Positions 25,650 through 33,937 of a stretch of DNA of 35,470 nt are shown here, piece after piece. The notes under the pieces were generated by a model, which saw only the letters and a list, made by a program, of their open reading frames with translations, ran no database searches and had not been told where the DNA came from. The stretch is from Flavobacteriales bacterium (lineage in GTDB: Bacteria; Bacteroidota; Bacteroidia; Flavobacteriales_D; Crocinitomicaceae), in assembly GCA_947476955.1 (NCBI GenBank), contig CANJSS010000014.1, forward strand, positions 1-35,470, read 5' to 3'. The position numbers and the translations under genes are program-made. Position 1 is the stretch's first letter; the number at the start of each line of letters is the position of its first letter.

Positions 25650-26501
25650 TCAAGCTTTTTTGAAAAGCCCTTTCCAAACCAAATAAATACCCACTAAAAC
25701 AAGTGGAATACTCAAAATCTGCCCTGTATTTAATACTAAATATTCGTCTCTTGCAGTTTGACCTAATTTCACAAATTCCACAAAGAAGCGCGAACCAAAA
25801 ATCAAGATTAAAAATGTGCCGAAAATAACGCCTGGTTTTTTCCATAAGTCTCTTTTCCAATACAGGAAAAGTAGTATTCCAAAGGATAGCAAATAACAAA
25901 TTGCTTCGTATAATTGCGCTGGATGGCGAACCGGAATACTTGCCCAAGTTCCATCGTATCGGTTATAATCGTGGTAAAGAAATCGAAAACCCCAAGGCAA
26001 AGCTGTTTCATCCCCCACCATTTCATGGTTAACCAAATTTCCCAATCGAATGAAAGTTGCACCAATTGCAATTGGTGCAGAAATTCGGTCTAAAATCCAT
26101 AAAAATGGTTTTTTAACTACTTTTCTAGAATAAACAAATAACATAATTAAAATAGCGACTGCCGCACCATGACTAGCTAAACCGCCTTCCCAAACTTTGA
26201 GAATATCGATTGGATGAGAAAGATAGCCGCGTTCCAAAACAACATTGTTTGTATCGATAACATCCCAATATGGTCCGTAGAAAAAAACATGTCCTAATCT
26301 TGCGCCGATGATTGTTCCCAAAACCATGTACATGACTAGTTTGTCCATCGCCTGCTCGTCAATGTTTTCTTTTTTAAACATTCTTTTCACGACGAAATAG
26401 CCTAGAATAAGTCCGGAAACAAATAATAATCCGTACAAATTTGGTGTTTTGTACCCGTCAAAGATTTCAGAACTTATGTTCCAGTTAATTGCTGCTATCA
26501 C
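25650..26501 (-). CDS. lgt: Prolipoprotein diacylglyceryl transferase
   Basis: 283 residues. An inner-membrane enzyme that transfers a diacylglyceryl group from phosphatidylglycerol to the lipobox cysteine. About seven transmembrane helices. The Lgt signature appears as FIRLGNLVNHEMVGDETALPWGFRF, with the VRHPAQLYEA motif following. GLASHGAAVAIL contains the essential histidine region. The start is GTG at 26501, 8 bases after the trhO stop, so the two genes form an operon. Lgt would process lipoproteins such as the TamL-like protein nearby. Confidence 0.96.
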   Translation of the reverse strand: MIAAINWNISSEIFDGYKTPNLYGLLFVSGLILGYFVVKRMFKKENIDEQAMDKLVMYMVLGTIIGARLGHVFFYGPYWDVIDTNNVVLERGYLSHPIDILKVWEGGLASHGAAVAILIMLFVYSRKVVKKPFLWILDRISAPIAIGATFIRLGNLVNHEMVGDETALPWGFRFLYHDYNRYDGTWASIPVRHPAQLYEAICYLLSFGILLFLYWKRDLWKKPGVIFGTFLILIFGSRFFVEFVKLGQTARDEYLVLNTGQILSIPLVLVGIYLVWKGLFKKA

Positions 26502-26509
26502 CTTTTTTA

Positions 26510-27586
26510 CTATTTATTTGATTCGATTAAAGATACAGGTTTTTCCTTATTTAATTGAAACGGTAATTTTTCAGATCTTCCTTTTTTGAATATTTTATTA
26601 CTTACCATTATTCCTTTTCGCAATTCTTTTTGCTTTTCTTCTGGCAATTGGTGCATTTCCTGGCAATCCGTGGAACAACAATTGGTCGTATTTTCTTTAC
26701 ACGAATCACATTGAATAAACAATAAATGGCATGCATCGTTTGCGCAATTTGTATGCGTATCTGCTGGAGATCCACATTGGTGGCAAACCGAAATCACATC
26801 GTCGGATATGCGTTCGCCCCTGCGCTCGTCAAAAACAAAATTCTTGCCGATAAATTTATTTTCAATGCCTTTTTCTTTGCAATCGTTGGCATATTTTATT
26901 ATTCCTCCCTCTAGTTGGTGCACATTTTTAAATCCTCGGTGACGAAACCAAGCGGATGCTTTTTCACAACGAATTCCGCCAGTGCAATACATCACAAGAT
27001 TCTTGTCCTCATTTCCTTTTAGATATTCCTCTTCAATGTAAGGCAACGATTCGCGAAAGGTATCCACATCGGGCAGAATCGCATCTTTAAAATGTCCAAC
27101 CTCTGATTCGTAATGGTTCCTAAAATCGATTAAAATTGTAGATGGATCGTTTGTTAGTTCATTGAATTCTTCAGCAGACAAATGTTTGCCTTTATTGGTA
27201 ACATCGAAGGATTCATCTGTTAATCCATCTGCCAGTATTTTATCGCGCACTTTAATTTTCAGCTTAAGAAAAGGAAATTCTGCTTCGGAATCATCGACTG
27301 CAATATTCAATCGAATTTCATTTAAAAAATCTATCGAATTTAGTTCTGTTCGAAACCTATCAAGATTTAATAATGGGACAGCAATTTGTGCATTGATTCC
27401 TTCTTTTGCGACGTACGTTCTTCCGACAACATCAATATTTGACCACATCTGGAAGAGGTGATCTCTGAATAAGCGAGGATTTAGAATGTGAGCGTATTGG
27501 TAAAATGAAATCGTAACAAATTTGTAACCACTTTCGCGCCATTTTAATTCTAGTTCCTCTTTACTTAATGTATTCCACAGTTGCAT
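26510..27586 (-). CDS. trhO: tRNA uridine(34) hydroxylase, rhodanese family
   Basis: 358 residues. Prephenate-independent, O2-dependent formation of 5-hydroxyuridine at the tRNA wobble position. The N-terminal UPF0176 ferredoxin-like domain (about 20-115, VGRTYVAKEGINAQIAVP) is followed by a rhodanese domain (about 135-235) with active-site loop YCTGGIRCEKA, catalytic Cys201. A cysteine-rich C-terminal region (CHQCGSPADTHTNC and CDSCKENTTNCCSTDC) probably binds zinc. All family features are intact. The promoter is at 27615-27622, and lgt is directly downstream. Confidence 0.95.
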   Translation of the reverse strand: MQLWNTLSKEELELKWRESGYKFVTISFYQYAHILNPRLFRDHLFQMWSNIDVVGRTYVAKEGINAQIAVPLLNLDRFRTELNSIDFLNEIRLNIAVDDSEAEFPFLKLKIKVRDKILADGLTDESFDVTNKGKHLSAEEFNELTNDPSTILIDFRNHYESEVGHFKDAILPDVDTFRESLPYIEEEYLKGNEDKNLVMYCTGGIRCEKASAWFRHRGFKNVHQLEGGIIKYANDCKEKGIENKFIGKNFVFDERRGERISDDVISVCHQCGSPADTHTNCANDACHLLFIQCDSCKENTTNCCSTDCQEMHQLPEEKQKELRKGIMVSNKIFKKGRSEKLPFQLNKEKPVSLIESNK

Positions 27587-27614
27587 GCTATGTTTGTTTT
27601 AAATAAAAGATGCA

Positions 27615-27622
27615 CAAAAATA
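27615..27622 (-). promoter_or_regulatory. trhO-lgt promoter, -7 element TATTTTTG
   Basis: Exact TAnnTTTG match on the minus strand, 28 bases before the trhO ATG. Confidence 0.55.
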
Positions 27623-27761
27623 CGGAAAATAAACTGTTTTTTCATCACTATTTTGGATCTGACTAGCAGTAAAATTTAAATTAAAACTATCTTCGTCTAA
27701 TTGGAAACAGACCTAAGAAAGTTAAATGACTTTTCGGTTTGTTTAATTCGATTCACAGTTA

Positions 27762-28400
27762 ATGGTAGAAGAATTATTTCTAGATAAAATCAAGCAAGAA
27801 ATTTCGGAAAGATTACCCGGTGAATCTGCCCATTTGAGAATGTCGCCAGAACACAGATTACTTTCAAGTACAGCACTCAAAAATGCTCAAAACATTAGAG
27901 AATCTGCTGTTGCAATTGTACTTTACAGAATCGAAAACCGTATTGAATGTATTCTCACACAACGACCGATTTATGCTGGAAACCACAGTGGACAAGTTAG
28001 TTTTCCAGGCGGTAAGAAAGATTTAAGTGATGAGAATTTAGAAGCAACCGCTCGAAGAGAATGTTTTGAAGAAATTGGAATTGAAAGAGAAAAAGGAATT
28101 TTATTGGGAAAATTGACAGATGTATATATTCCAGTCAGCGGATTTTTAGTGAAACCTTTCGTGTTTTACCACAGCGAATTGCCGGAGTTAATCCCTGATA
28201 AGCGGGAAGTAGCAGAAATATTGCGGTTTTCCCTTTTTGATCTTAAAAAGGAAACCTTGATTTCCTATACAGAAATTAAATTAGACGACGGAACGATATT
28301 TCGGAATATCCCCTATTTTAATCTTGCCAACAAAAAAGTATGGGGAGCAACCGCATTAATTTTAAGTGAAATGAAGGAGATTTTGGTTAATATGGAATGA
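27762..28400 (+). CDS. Nudix hydrolase, CoA pyrophosphatase type (NudL-like)
   Basis: 212 residues. The CoA-Nudix signature is clear: LTQRPIYAGNHSGQVSFPGG immediately before a Nudix box with RRECFEEIGI as the metal-binding REUxEExGU core. Such enzymes cleave CoA, oxidised CoA or acyl-CoA to 3',5'-ADP and phosphopantetheine, removing damaged cofactor. It is soluble. A -7-like TATCTTCG (27688-27695) lies about 65 bases before the ATG. It is followed by a heptanucleotide tandem repeat and a strong terminator. Confidence 0.92.
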   Translation: MVEELFLDKIKQEISERLPGESAHLRMSPEHRLLSSTALKNAQNIRESAVAIVLYRIENRIECILTQRPIYAGNHSGQVSFPGGKKDLSDENLEATARRECFEEIGIEREKGILLGKLTDVYIPVSGFLVKPFVFYHSELPELIPDKREVAEILRFSLFDLKKETLISYTEIKLDDGTIFRNIPYFNLANKKVWGATALILSEMKEILVNME

Positions 28401-28412
28401 CGGGGAATTAGA

Positions 28413-28450
28413 ATTTGGGATTTGGGATTTGGGATTTGGGATTTGGGATT
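28413..28450 (+). repeat. Heptanucleotide tandem repeat (ATTTGGG)5 plus ATT
   Basis: Five perfect copies of ATTTGGG (28413-28447) followed by ATT, in the intergenic region between the Nudix gene and the terminator. It is not within a coding region. Guanine triplets are spaced by four bases. Confidence 0.95.
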
Positions 28451-28459
28451 AAATACTAA

Positions 28460-28556
28460 AAAAAAAGAGGAACAAATTCTATTGAAACTTGTTCCTCTTT
28501 TTTCTAAACTATGCTAAAACTATTAAACCTAAAAACACTAACTATGAAATAGTGTT
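28460..28556 (-). ncRNA. Candidate small RNA (about 95 bases)
   Basis: Within the 271-base gap between coding regions. On the minus strand an exact -7 element (TAAATTTG, 28561-28568) is followed at the expected start by a hairpin, AACACTA (28556-28550), 9-base loop, TAGTGTT (28540-28534). An A/T-rich single-stranded stretch follows, then the strong terminator at 28503-28461. No open reading frame of note is present. The rest of the gap (28569-28671) shows nothing recognisable. The alternative is plain 3' untranslated sequence of the ZIP gene. Confidence 0.35.
28461..28503. terminator. Strong bidirectional terminator between the Nudix and ZIP genes
   Basis: Stem AAAAAGAGGAACAA / TTGTTCCTCTTTTT (arms 28462-28475 and 28489-28502) with a 13-base loop, flanked by A and T runs on both sides. 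It serves both convergent genes and would also end the candidate small RNA on the minus strand. Confidence 0.9.
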
Positions 28557-28671
28557 GGTACAAATTTAGCTAACTTTTAAAGAACTAAAGTAAATTTAAA
28601 ATTAAAAAATTGTTAAAACCTTTTAGATGTCATGTGATTAGATGAGTAGATTCAAAAAGATAGAAAACGAT

Positions 28672-29499
28672 TTAACCCCCCAATCCAACATCTAGAATCA
28701 TCATAACAAGGAAACCTCCTATAAATCCAAGTACAGCAACATCGGTATATTTATCGCGTTGGGTTTCGGGAATCACTTCTTCCACCACAACAAAAATCAT
28801 TGCTCCAGCAGCGAAAGCCAAGGCAAAAGGCAGAATCGGTTGCATGTATATTACTGCCACTGCACCAATCACTCCGGCAATTGGTTCTACAATAGCAGAT
28901 AATTGTCCGTACCAAAAACTTTTAAATCTACTTGCTCCGGAACGTCTCAGTGGCATCGCAACGGCAAATCCTTCCGGGAAATTTTGGATCCCAATTCCAA
29001 TAGCCAATACAATTGCACCGGTAATCGTCGCATCTTCCATCCCAATAGCGGCGGCACCAAACAAAATCCCAACCGCGAGTCCTTCTGGAATATTGTGTAA
29101 GGTTATTGCCAAAACCAAAAGCGTTGTCTTATGCAATTGAGTTTTAACACCTTCTTTTTCTTCGTCTTTAAAATTTATGTGAAGATGGGGTAATTTTTTA
29201 TCCAGAAAAAATAAAAATAAAGCTCCCAACAAAAAACCAACTGCTGCTGGCATCCATGGAGCGGAAGGGTACATTTTTTCAGACATGCTGATTGCAGGGT
29301 TCAAAAGCGACCAAAAACTTGCTGCAACCATAATTCCACCCGTGAAACCAAGCATTCCATCCAACCAGCCACGGTGCATTGTTTTAAATAGAAAAACGAG
29401 AGAAGCACCTGCAGCAGTCAATAACCAGCAAAAGGTAGTGGCAATTAACGCTGCCAATACCGGATCCATATCCGTAAAAAATAGCTCCAACGTTTTCAT
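28672..29499 (-). CDS. ZIP-family divalent metal transporter (GufA/ZupT-like)
   Basis: 275 residues, eight hydrophobic helices. It imports zinc or other divalent metal ions across the inner membrane. Metal-site motifs are [17 protein letters not shown] in helix 4 and [19 protein letters not shown] in helix 5. A short loop with histidines ([15 protein letters not shown]) lies between helices 3 and 4. Helix 7-8 includes [13 protein letters not shown]. The frame is open to 29523, but that start would overlap the -7 element at 29521-29528, so the ATG at 29499 is used. The gene is divergent from ndk. Confidence 0.92.
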   Translation of the reverse strand: MKTLELFFTDMDPVLAALIATTFCWLLTAAGASLVFLFKTMHRGWLDGMLGFTGGIMVAASFWSLLNPAISMSEKMYPSAPWMPAAVGFLLGALFLFFLDKKLPHLHINFKDEEKEGVKTQLHKTTLLVLAITLHNIPEGLAVGILFGAAAIGMEDATITGAIVLAIGIGIQNFPEGFAVAMPLRRSGASRFKSFWYGQLSAIVEPIAGVIGAVAVIYMQPILPFALAFAAGAMIFVVVEEVIPETQRDKYTDVAVLGFIGGFLVMMILDVGLGG

Positions 29500-29520
29500 T
29501 GTGGTTGTTTTTATTTGTAC

Positions 29521-29528
29521 CAAAGATA
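29521..29528 (-). promoter_or_regulatory. ZIP gene promoter, -7 element TATCTTTG
   Basis: Exact TAnnTTTG match on the minus strand, 21 bases before the ATG at 29499. It decides the start codon. Confidence 0.6.
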
Positions 29529-29570
29529 GTAAAATTCATAATTTGCAATTTGAAATTCATATTTCTAAAC

Positions 29571-29578
29571 TATCTTTG
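29571..29578 (+). promoter_or_regulatory. ndk promoter, -7 element TATCTTTG
   Basis: Exact TAnnTTTG match 25 bases before the ndk ATG at 29604; same octamer as the divergent ZIP promoter. Confidence 0.65.
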
Positions 29579-29603
29579 CACCCAATATTTAGAAATAAAA
29601 CAA

Positions 29604-30023
29604 ATGGCAACAAACAGAACATTTACAATGCTTAAGCCTGATGCAATCGAAAATGGTTACACAGGAAAGATCATCGACATGATTATCCAAGCTGGATTTG
29701 AAATTAAAGCGATGAAATTAACTCGATTAACAACGGAACAAGCACAAGAATTTTATGAGGTACATGCTGAACGTCCATTTTATGGCGAATTAGTAGAATA
29801 TATGACTTCTGGACCTATCGTCGCTGCAATTTTGGAGAAAGAAAATGCAGTTGCTGATTTTCGTGCATTAATTGGTGCAACGGATCCTGCAGATGCAGCG
29901 GAAGGAACAATCCGAAAGTATTATGCGGAATCAAAAGGTAGAAACGCTGTTCATGGTTCTGATTCAGACGAAAATGCTGCAATAGAAAGTGAATTTCACT
30001 TTTCAGCAAACGAAATAATCTAA
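29604..30023 (+). CDS. ndk: Nucleoside diphosphate kinase
   Basis: 139 residues, family length. It equalises NTP and dNTP pools by phosphate transfer through a phospho-histidine. The start [18 protein letters not shown], the nucleotide-binding [14 protein letters not shown] and the active-site [10 protein letters not shown] with His117 are all present. The upstream in-frame codons to 29499 precede the promoter and are excluded. Monocistronic, with a clear terminator. Confidence 0.98.
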   Translation: MATNRTFTMLKPDAIENGYTGKIIDMIIQAGFEIKAMKLTRLTTEQAQEFYEVHAERPFYGELVEYMTSGPIVAAILEKENAVADFRALIGATDPADAAEGTIRKYYAESKGRNAVHGSDSDENAAIESEFHFSANEII

Positions 30024-30041
30024 GCACAAGAAGAAGAAGTT

Positions 30042-30072
30042 AAAAATGCTGTTCAGTGAGCAGCATTTTTTT
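30042..30072 (+). terminator. Intrinsic terminator after ndk
   Basis: Ten-base stem AAAAATGCTG (30042-30051) / CAGCATTTTT (30061-30070), 9-base loop, continuing T-run. Confidence 0.85.
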
Positions 30073-30231
30073 ATGCCGTTTTTTTAAACTGAAAATGTGA
30101 ACAACTTCGCTTTAAGCAAAATTTATAGTATTAATAATCAAATACTTAGACAAATAAACCTTTTCTTTTTTTGTTGTAAAACTTTATGAAAATTGATTGA
30201 AATTTCACTCTATTATACGTAAACATTTTCT

Positions 30232-30239
30232 TAAATTTG
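30232..30239 (+). promoter_or_regulatory. pepT promoter, -7 element TAAATTTG
   Basis: Exact TAnnTTTG match ending 10 bases before the pepT ATG, so the leader would be only a few bases. Confidence 0.55.
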
Positions 30240-30249
30240 AACTCAAAGA

Positions 30250-31503
30250 ATGAGTATGCAAAAAAAGAACTACACTGTCGAAGAACGCTTTATAAGATAT
30301 GTGCAAATAGATACAACAGCAGATCCAAATTCTACCTCCTTTCCTTCTTCCATGAAACAAAAGAATCTTGGGAAAGTACTACTAAAGGAGTTATTGGAAA
30401 TGAAATTGGAAGAAGTGGAAATGGATGATTGGGGATATGTTTTCGCAACGATTCCTTCCAATAGTCCATCAATAGATTTACCAACAATTTGTTTCTGTTC
30501 CCACATGGACACAGCGCCTGATTGCAGCGGAACAGATGTGAAGCCGATAATTCACCGCAATTATTCCGGCGAACCAATTGTTTTACCAGACGATAAAAAT
30601 CAAGTCATTACGACAGAAAAACATGTGTATCTTAAGGAGAAAATTGGCGATGATATTATAACGGCCAGTGGTTTAACACTTCTCGGAGCAGATGATAAAG
30701 CTGGAATTGCGATAATCATGGATTTTGCGCATTATATCGTCAACAATCCACAAATTACACATGGTCCAATCCGGATATTGTTCACGCCAGACGAAGAAGT
30801 TGGTCGCGGAGTGGAACATTTGGACATGAAAAAACTCAATGCAGATTATGGCTATACATTAGATGGTGCAAAACTCGGTGAAATTGAAGACGAATCCTTT
30901 TCAGCGGACGCTGTAAAAGTTACAATCCACGGAATTAGCGCGCATCCTGGCTATGCAAAGAATAAAATGGTAAATGCAGTGAAAATAGCTTCGGAGTTTA
31001 TTACTGCATTACCAAAAAATAAATGGTCTCCTGAAACGACGCAAGACAGAGAAGGCTTCGTGCATCCTATGTCGATTGAAGGCGGATTAGAAAAAGCAAC
31101 GATCACCTTTATCATTCGCGACCACATCACCGAAAATTTGATGGAATTTGAAAACAGATTGGAGTCGATTCTGAAAATGGTCATGGAACAATACACTGGG
31201 GCTGCATATGAATTTGAAGTAACCGAACAATACAGAAACATGAAAGAAGTTTTGCGTTCCGTTCCTTTTGTTGCGAATTACGCAATTCAAGCAATGGAAA
31301 AAGCGGGCGTTGCTGCAAAACCAACTATTATCCGTGGAGGAACAGATGGATCACGTCTATCGTTTATGGGTTTGCCCTGTCCAAATATTTTTACTGGAGA
31401 AATGGCCATTCACTCGAAGCAGGAATATGTTTCCATTCAAGACATGGAGCGTTCGGTTGATACCTTAGTTGAACTCGTTCAAATCTGGGAAAAACACCAA
31501 TAA
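30250..31503 (+). CDS. pepT: Peptidase T (tripeptide aminopeptidase)
   Basis: 417 residues, M20 family, binuclear zinc. It releases the N-terminal residue of tripeptides in the cytoplasm. CSHMDTAPDCSG (first zinc ligand), LLGADDKAGIAI (bridging Asp), FTPDEEVGRGVEH (catalytic Glu pair), the dimerisation domain with VTIHGISAHPGYAKNKMVNA, and RGGTDGSRLSFMGLPCPNIFTGEMAIHSKQEYVS (C-terminal zinc ligand) are all present. The ATG at 30250 is used; a second ATG two codons later is possible. The holA promoter element begins on its stop codon. Confidence 0.97.
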   Translation: MSMQKKNYTVEERFIRYVQIDTTADPNSTSFPSSMKQKNLGKVLLKELLEMKLEEVEMDDWGYVFATIPSNSPSIDLPTICFCSHMDTAPDCSGTDVKPIIHRNYSGEPIVLPDDKNQVITTEKHVYLKEKIGDDIITASGLTLLGADDKAGIAIIMDFAHYIVNNPQITHGPIRILFTPDEEVGRGVEHLDMKKLNADYGYTLDGAKLGEIEDESFSADAVKVTIHGISAHPGYAKNKMVNAVKIASEFITALPKNKWSPETTQDREGFVHPMSIEGGLEKATITFIIRDHITENLMEFENRLESILKMVMEQYTGAAYEFEVTEQYRNMKEVLRSVPFVANYAIQAMEKAGVAAKPTIIRGGTDGSRLSFMGLPCPNIFTGEMAIHSKQEYVSIQDMERSVDTLVELVQIWEKHQ

Positions 31504-31508
31504 TTTTG
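31501..31508 (+). promoter_or_regulatory. holA operon promoter, -7 element TAATTTTG
   Basis: Exact TAnnTTTG match that starts on the TAA stop of pepT, 13 bases before the holA ATG. Confidence 0.5.
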
Positions 31509-31520
31509 CAAAATTAGTTC

Positions 31521-32522
31521 ATGGATCACGCACTCATCCTAAAAGATATACATGCCAAAAAGCTAGAGAAAATTTATTTTCTACATGGCGAAGAGCCCTA
31601 TTTTATTGATGAGATAACCCGTGCAATAGTAGAAAATGCGCTGGAAGAGCACGAACGCGATTTCAACCAGGTAATAGTTTACGGAAAAGATGTTGAACCA
31701 TTGAGTTTAATATCAGAACTAAAGAATTATCCAATGATGGCAGCGCGGAAATTGGTAGTTTTAAAAGAAGCCCAAGATTTTAAGTTGATGGATGAGCTAG
31801 AATCCTATTTTGAAGCACCTTCCGAAACTACTATTTTCGTTATAAACTACAAATACAAAACCTTTGACTCGCGCAAAAAACTAATCAAATTTGCCGCAAA
31901 AAATGGGATTGTCTACAAATCAGAAAAAATCAAAGAATACCAATTGGTTGACTGGATTACAAAATATATCCGGACACAGGGATTTGGAATAACACCAAAA
32001 GCAAGTATGCTGTTGGGCGAATTTTTAGGCAGCGATATCGGAAGAATTGTAAAAGAAGTAGAAAAACTTACGCTTTTATTGGAGAAATCTACCACCATCA
32101 ACGATATTCATATTGAGGAAAATATTGGTATTTCCAAAGATTACAATGTTTTTGAATTGACCAATGCACTGGCGATTCGTGATATTCCTAAGGTTTTTCA
32201 AATCGTGAATTATTTTGAACACAATACCAAAGCAACAGATATTATTGTGGTTATTTCGACTATTTTTAAGTTTCACACCCAACTAATGCGCATTCACTTT
32301 CTTCCGACCAAATCGAAGGATGCTGTTGCTGCGGCATTGAAAATTCACCCATTTGTTGCTGCAAATTTAATTCAGGCAACAAAAGTGTACAATCCGAAAA
32401 AAATTGCGATTAACATTGCTGTGTTGCACGAATACGATTTAAAATCAAAAGGCGTTGGCAATACCGGTGCGTTTTCGCAAAGCGATTTAATGAAAGAAAT
32501 GGTTTATCGATTATTATACTGA
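31521..32522 (+). CDS. holA: DNA polymerase III delta subunit
   Basis: 333 residues, normal for HolA. The clamp-loader subunit that opens the beta clamp. Degenerate AAA+ domain: the N-terminus contains KIYFLHGEEPYFIDEI (the HolA Walker A-like region without a functional P-loop), followed by KNYPMMAARKLVVLKEAQ (Walker B region). The C-terminal collar domain runs from about residue 210. It partners with DnaX encoded at the other end of the window. The stop overlaps the rsmE start (TGATG at 32520-32524), so the two are translationally coupled. Confidence 0.92.
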   Translation: MDHALILKDIHAKKLEKIYFLHGEEPYFIDEITRAIVENALEEHERDFNQVIVYGKDVEPLSLISELKNYPMMAARKLVVLKEAQDFKLMDELESYFEAPSETTIFVINYKYKTFDSRKKLIKFAAKNGIVYKSEKIKEYQLVDWITKYIRTQGFGITPKASMLLGEFLGSDIGRIVKEVEKLTLLLEKSTTINDIHIEENIGISKDYNVFELTNALAIRDIPKVFQIVNYFEHNTKATDIIVVISTIFKFHTQLMRIHFLPTKSKDAVAAALKIHPFVAANLIQATKVYNPKKIAINIAVLHEYDLKSKGVGNTGAFSQSDLMKEMVYRLLY

Positions 32523-33229
32523 TGCATTTATTCTACGACCCATCCTTATCCTCTAAGCAGGAAATTCATACACTTTCAGAGGAAGAATCTAAACATGCTT
32601 GTCGCGTGCTTCGCTTAAAAGAGGGAAATGAAATCTTACTATTAAATGGGACAGGAATTGAATTTACAGCAAAAATAAAGGATGCAAACCCAAAGAAATG
32701 TTTAGTAGAAATCGTTTCCCAAATGGAAGTTGCTGCACCATCCTACTCAATCCATATCGCTATTGCACCGACAAAAAACAACGACCGATTAGAATGGTTT
32801 TTGGAAAAAGCTACGGAAATTGGTATTACGGAAATAACGCTGCTTTTGTGTTCCAATAATGAGCGTAAGCAAATAAAAGAGGAACGATTTGAAAAAATTT
32901 TAATATCTGCAATGAAGCAATCCAAACGCTTATTCTTGCCAAAATTAAATACACTTGTTTCTTTCAAGGAATTTATAGAAAAAAATCCAAAAGGCTTAAT
33001 CGCTCACTGCTATGACGCTAAAAAACAAACTATTGAAACAGGTTTTTCTCTTGTAAATTGTCCGGTATTAATTGGTCCGGAAGGCGATTTCACCGAACAA
33101 GAAGTAAATTTGGCATTGAAAAATGGATATAAAACAATAACTTTAGGAGAGAATCGTTTGCGAACAGAAACCGCTGGGCTTTATGCGTGTATGCAAGCCA
33201 AGCTATTAGTGGACAAACAGAAAATATGA
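32522..33229 (+). CDS. rsmE: 16S rRNA (uracil1498-N3)-methyltransferase
   Basis: 235 residues. SPOUT methyltransferase acting on U1498 of 16S rRNA in the assembled small subunit. The N-terminal PUA-like domain includes HACRVLRLKEGNEILLLNGTG. The SPOUT domain has KNNDRLEWFLEKATEIGITEI and the S-adenosylmethionine knot, LIGPEGDFTEQEV and TLGENRLRTETAGLYA. The start codon overlaps the holA stop. Confidence 0.97.
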   Translation: MHLFYDPSLSSKQEIHTLSEEESKHACRVLRLKEGNEILLLNGTGIEFTAKIKDANPKKCLVEIVSQMEVAAPSYSIHIAIAPTKNNDRLEWFLEKATEIGITEITLLLCSNNERKQIKEERFEKILISAMKQSKRLFLPKLNTLVSFKEFIEKNPKGLIAHCYDAKKQTIETGFSLVNCPVLIGPEGDFTEQEVNLALKNGYKTITLGENRLRTETAGLYACMQAKLLVDKQKI

Positions 33230-33264
33230 AATGCTGCGAGCAGCATCAAACGAATACGTTAGCA

Positions 33265-33918
33265 ATGAAAAAAATACTTTTTTTACTCCTCTCAATACTT
33301 TTTTTTGGGAATTTATCCAAAGCGCAAGGAACCTACCAGTTGGCGGTATTGAAATACAATGGTGGAGGTGATTATTACGCTAATCCAACCGCTTTGCCAA
33401 ATTTAATTGCTTTTTGTAATCAAAATCTAGCGACAAATATTTCCAAGGATGTACCCTACGTTGAAGTTGGAAGCCAGGACATGTTTTTGTATCCGATGAT
33501 TCATATGACAGGGCATGGAAATGTTGTCTTTTCGAGCGAAGAATCAGAGAATTTACGCAAGTATATGCTCGCAGGTGGATTTCTGCACATAGATGATAAT
33601 TATGGAATGGATGAATTCATTCGGGTAGAATTGAAAAAAGTTTTCCCAAATAATGCCTTGGTGGAATTGCCTTTTGATCACCCAATATTTCACCAGAAAT
33701 ATGATTTCAATGGGCTGCCAAAAATCCATGAACACGACGGAAAACGCCCACAGGCATTTGGTATAATTATAGATGGACGTTTGGTCTGTTTGTATACGGT
33801 AGAAACAGATTTAAGCGATGGTTGGGAAGATGCTGCAGTGCACAATGATACGGCAGAGAAAAGAAAACAAGCACTGCAAATGGGTGCAAATATTCTCCAG
33901 TACGCATTTATGAAATAA
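33265..33918 (+). CDS. Exported DUF4159 family protein
   Basis: 217 residues. The signal peptide MKKILFLLLSILFFGNLSKAQ is followed directly by the DUF4159 domain over the whole mature protein (YQLAVLKYNGGGDYYANPTALPNL, GHGNVVFSSEESENLRKYMLAGGFLHIDDNYGMD). The domain has a class I glutamine-amidotransferase-like look but no clear catalytic Cys. Location periplasm or cell surface; function unknown. The ATG at 33265 is chosen for the signal peptide; the frame is open further upstream inside rsmE. It follows rsmE by 35 bases and is probably in the same operon. Confidence 0.85.
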   Translation: MKKILFLLLSILFFGNLSKAQGTYQLAVLKYNGGGDYYANPTALPNLIAFCNQNLATNISKDVPYVEVGSQDMFLYPMIHMTGHGNVVFSSEESENLRKYMLAGGFLHIDDNYGMDEFIRVELKKVFPNNALVELPFDHPIFHQKYDFNGLPKIHEHDGKRPQAFGIIIDGRLVCLYTVETDLSDGWEDAAVHNDTAEKRKQALQMGANILQYAFMK

Positions 33919-33937
33919 TCCAAAATATAGCCAAATT

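Noticed and set aside
33187-33264. Upstream extension of the DUF4159 protein into rsmE
   Set aside because: It would overlap the end of rsmE and bury the signal peptide that begins at the ATG at 33265.
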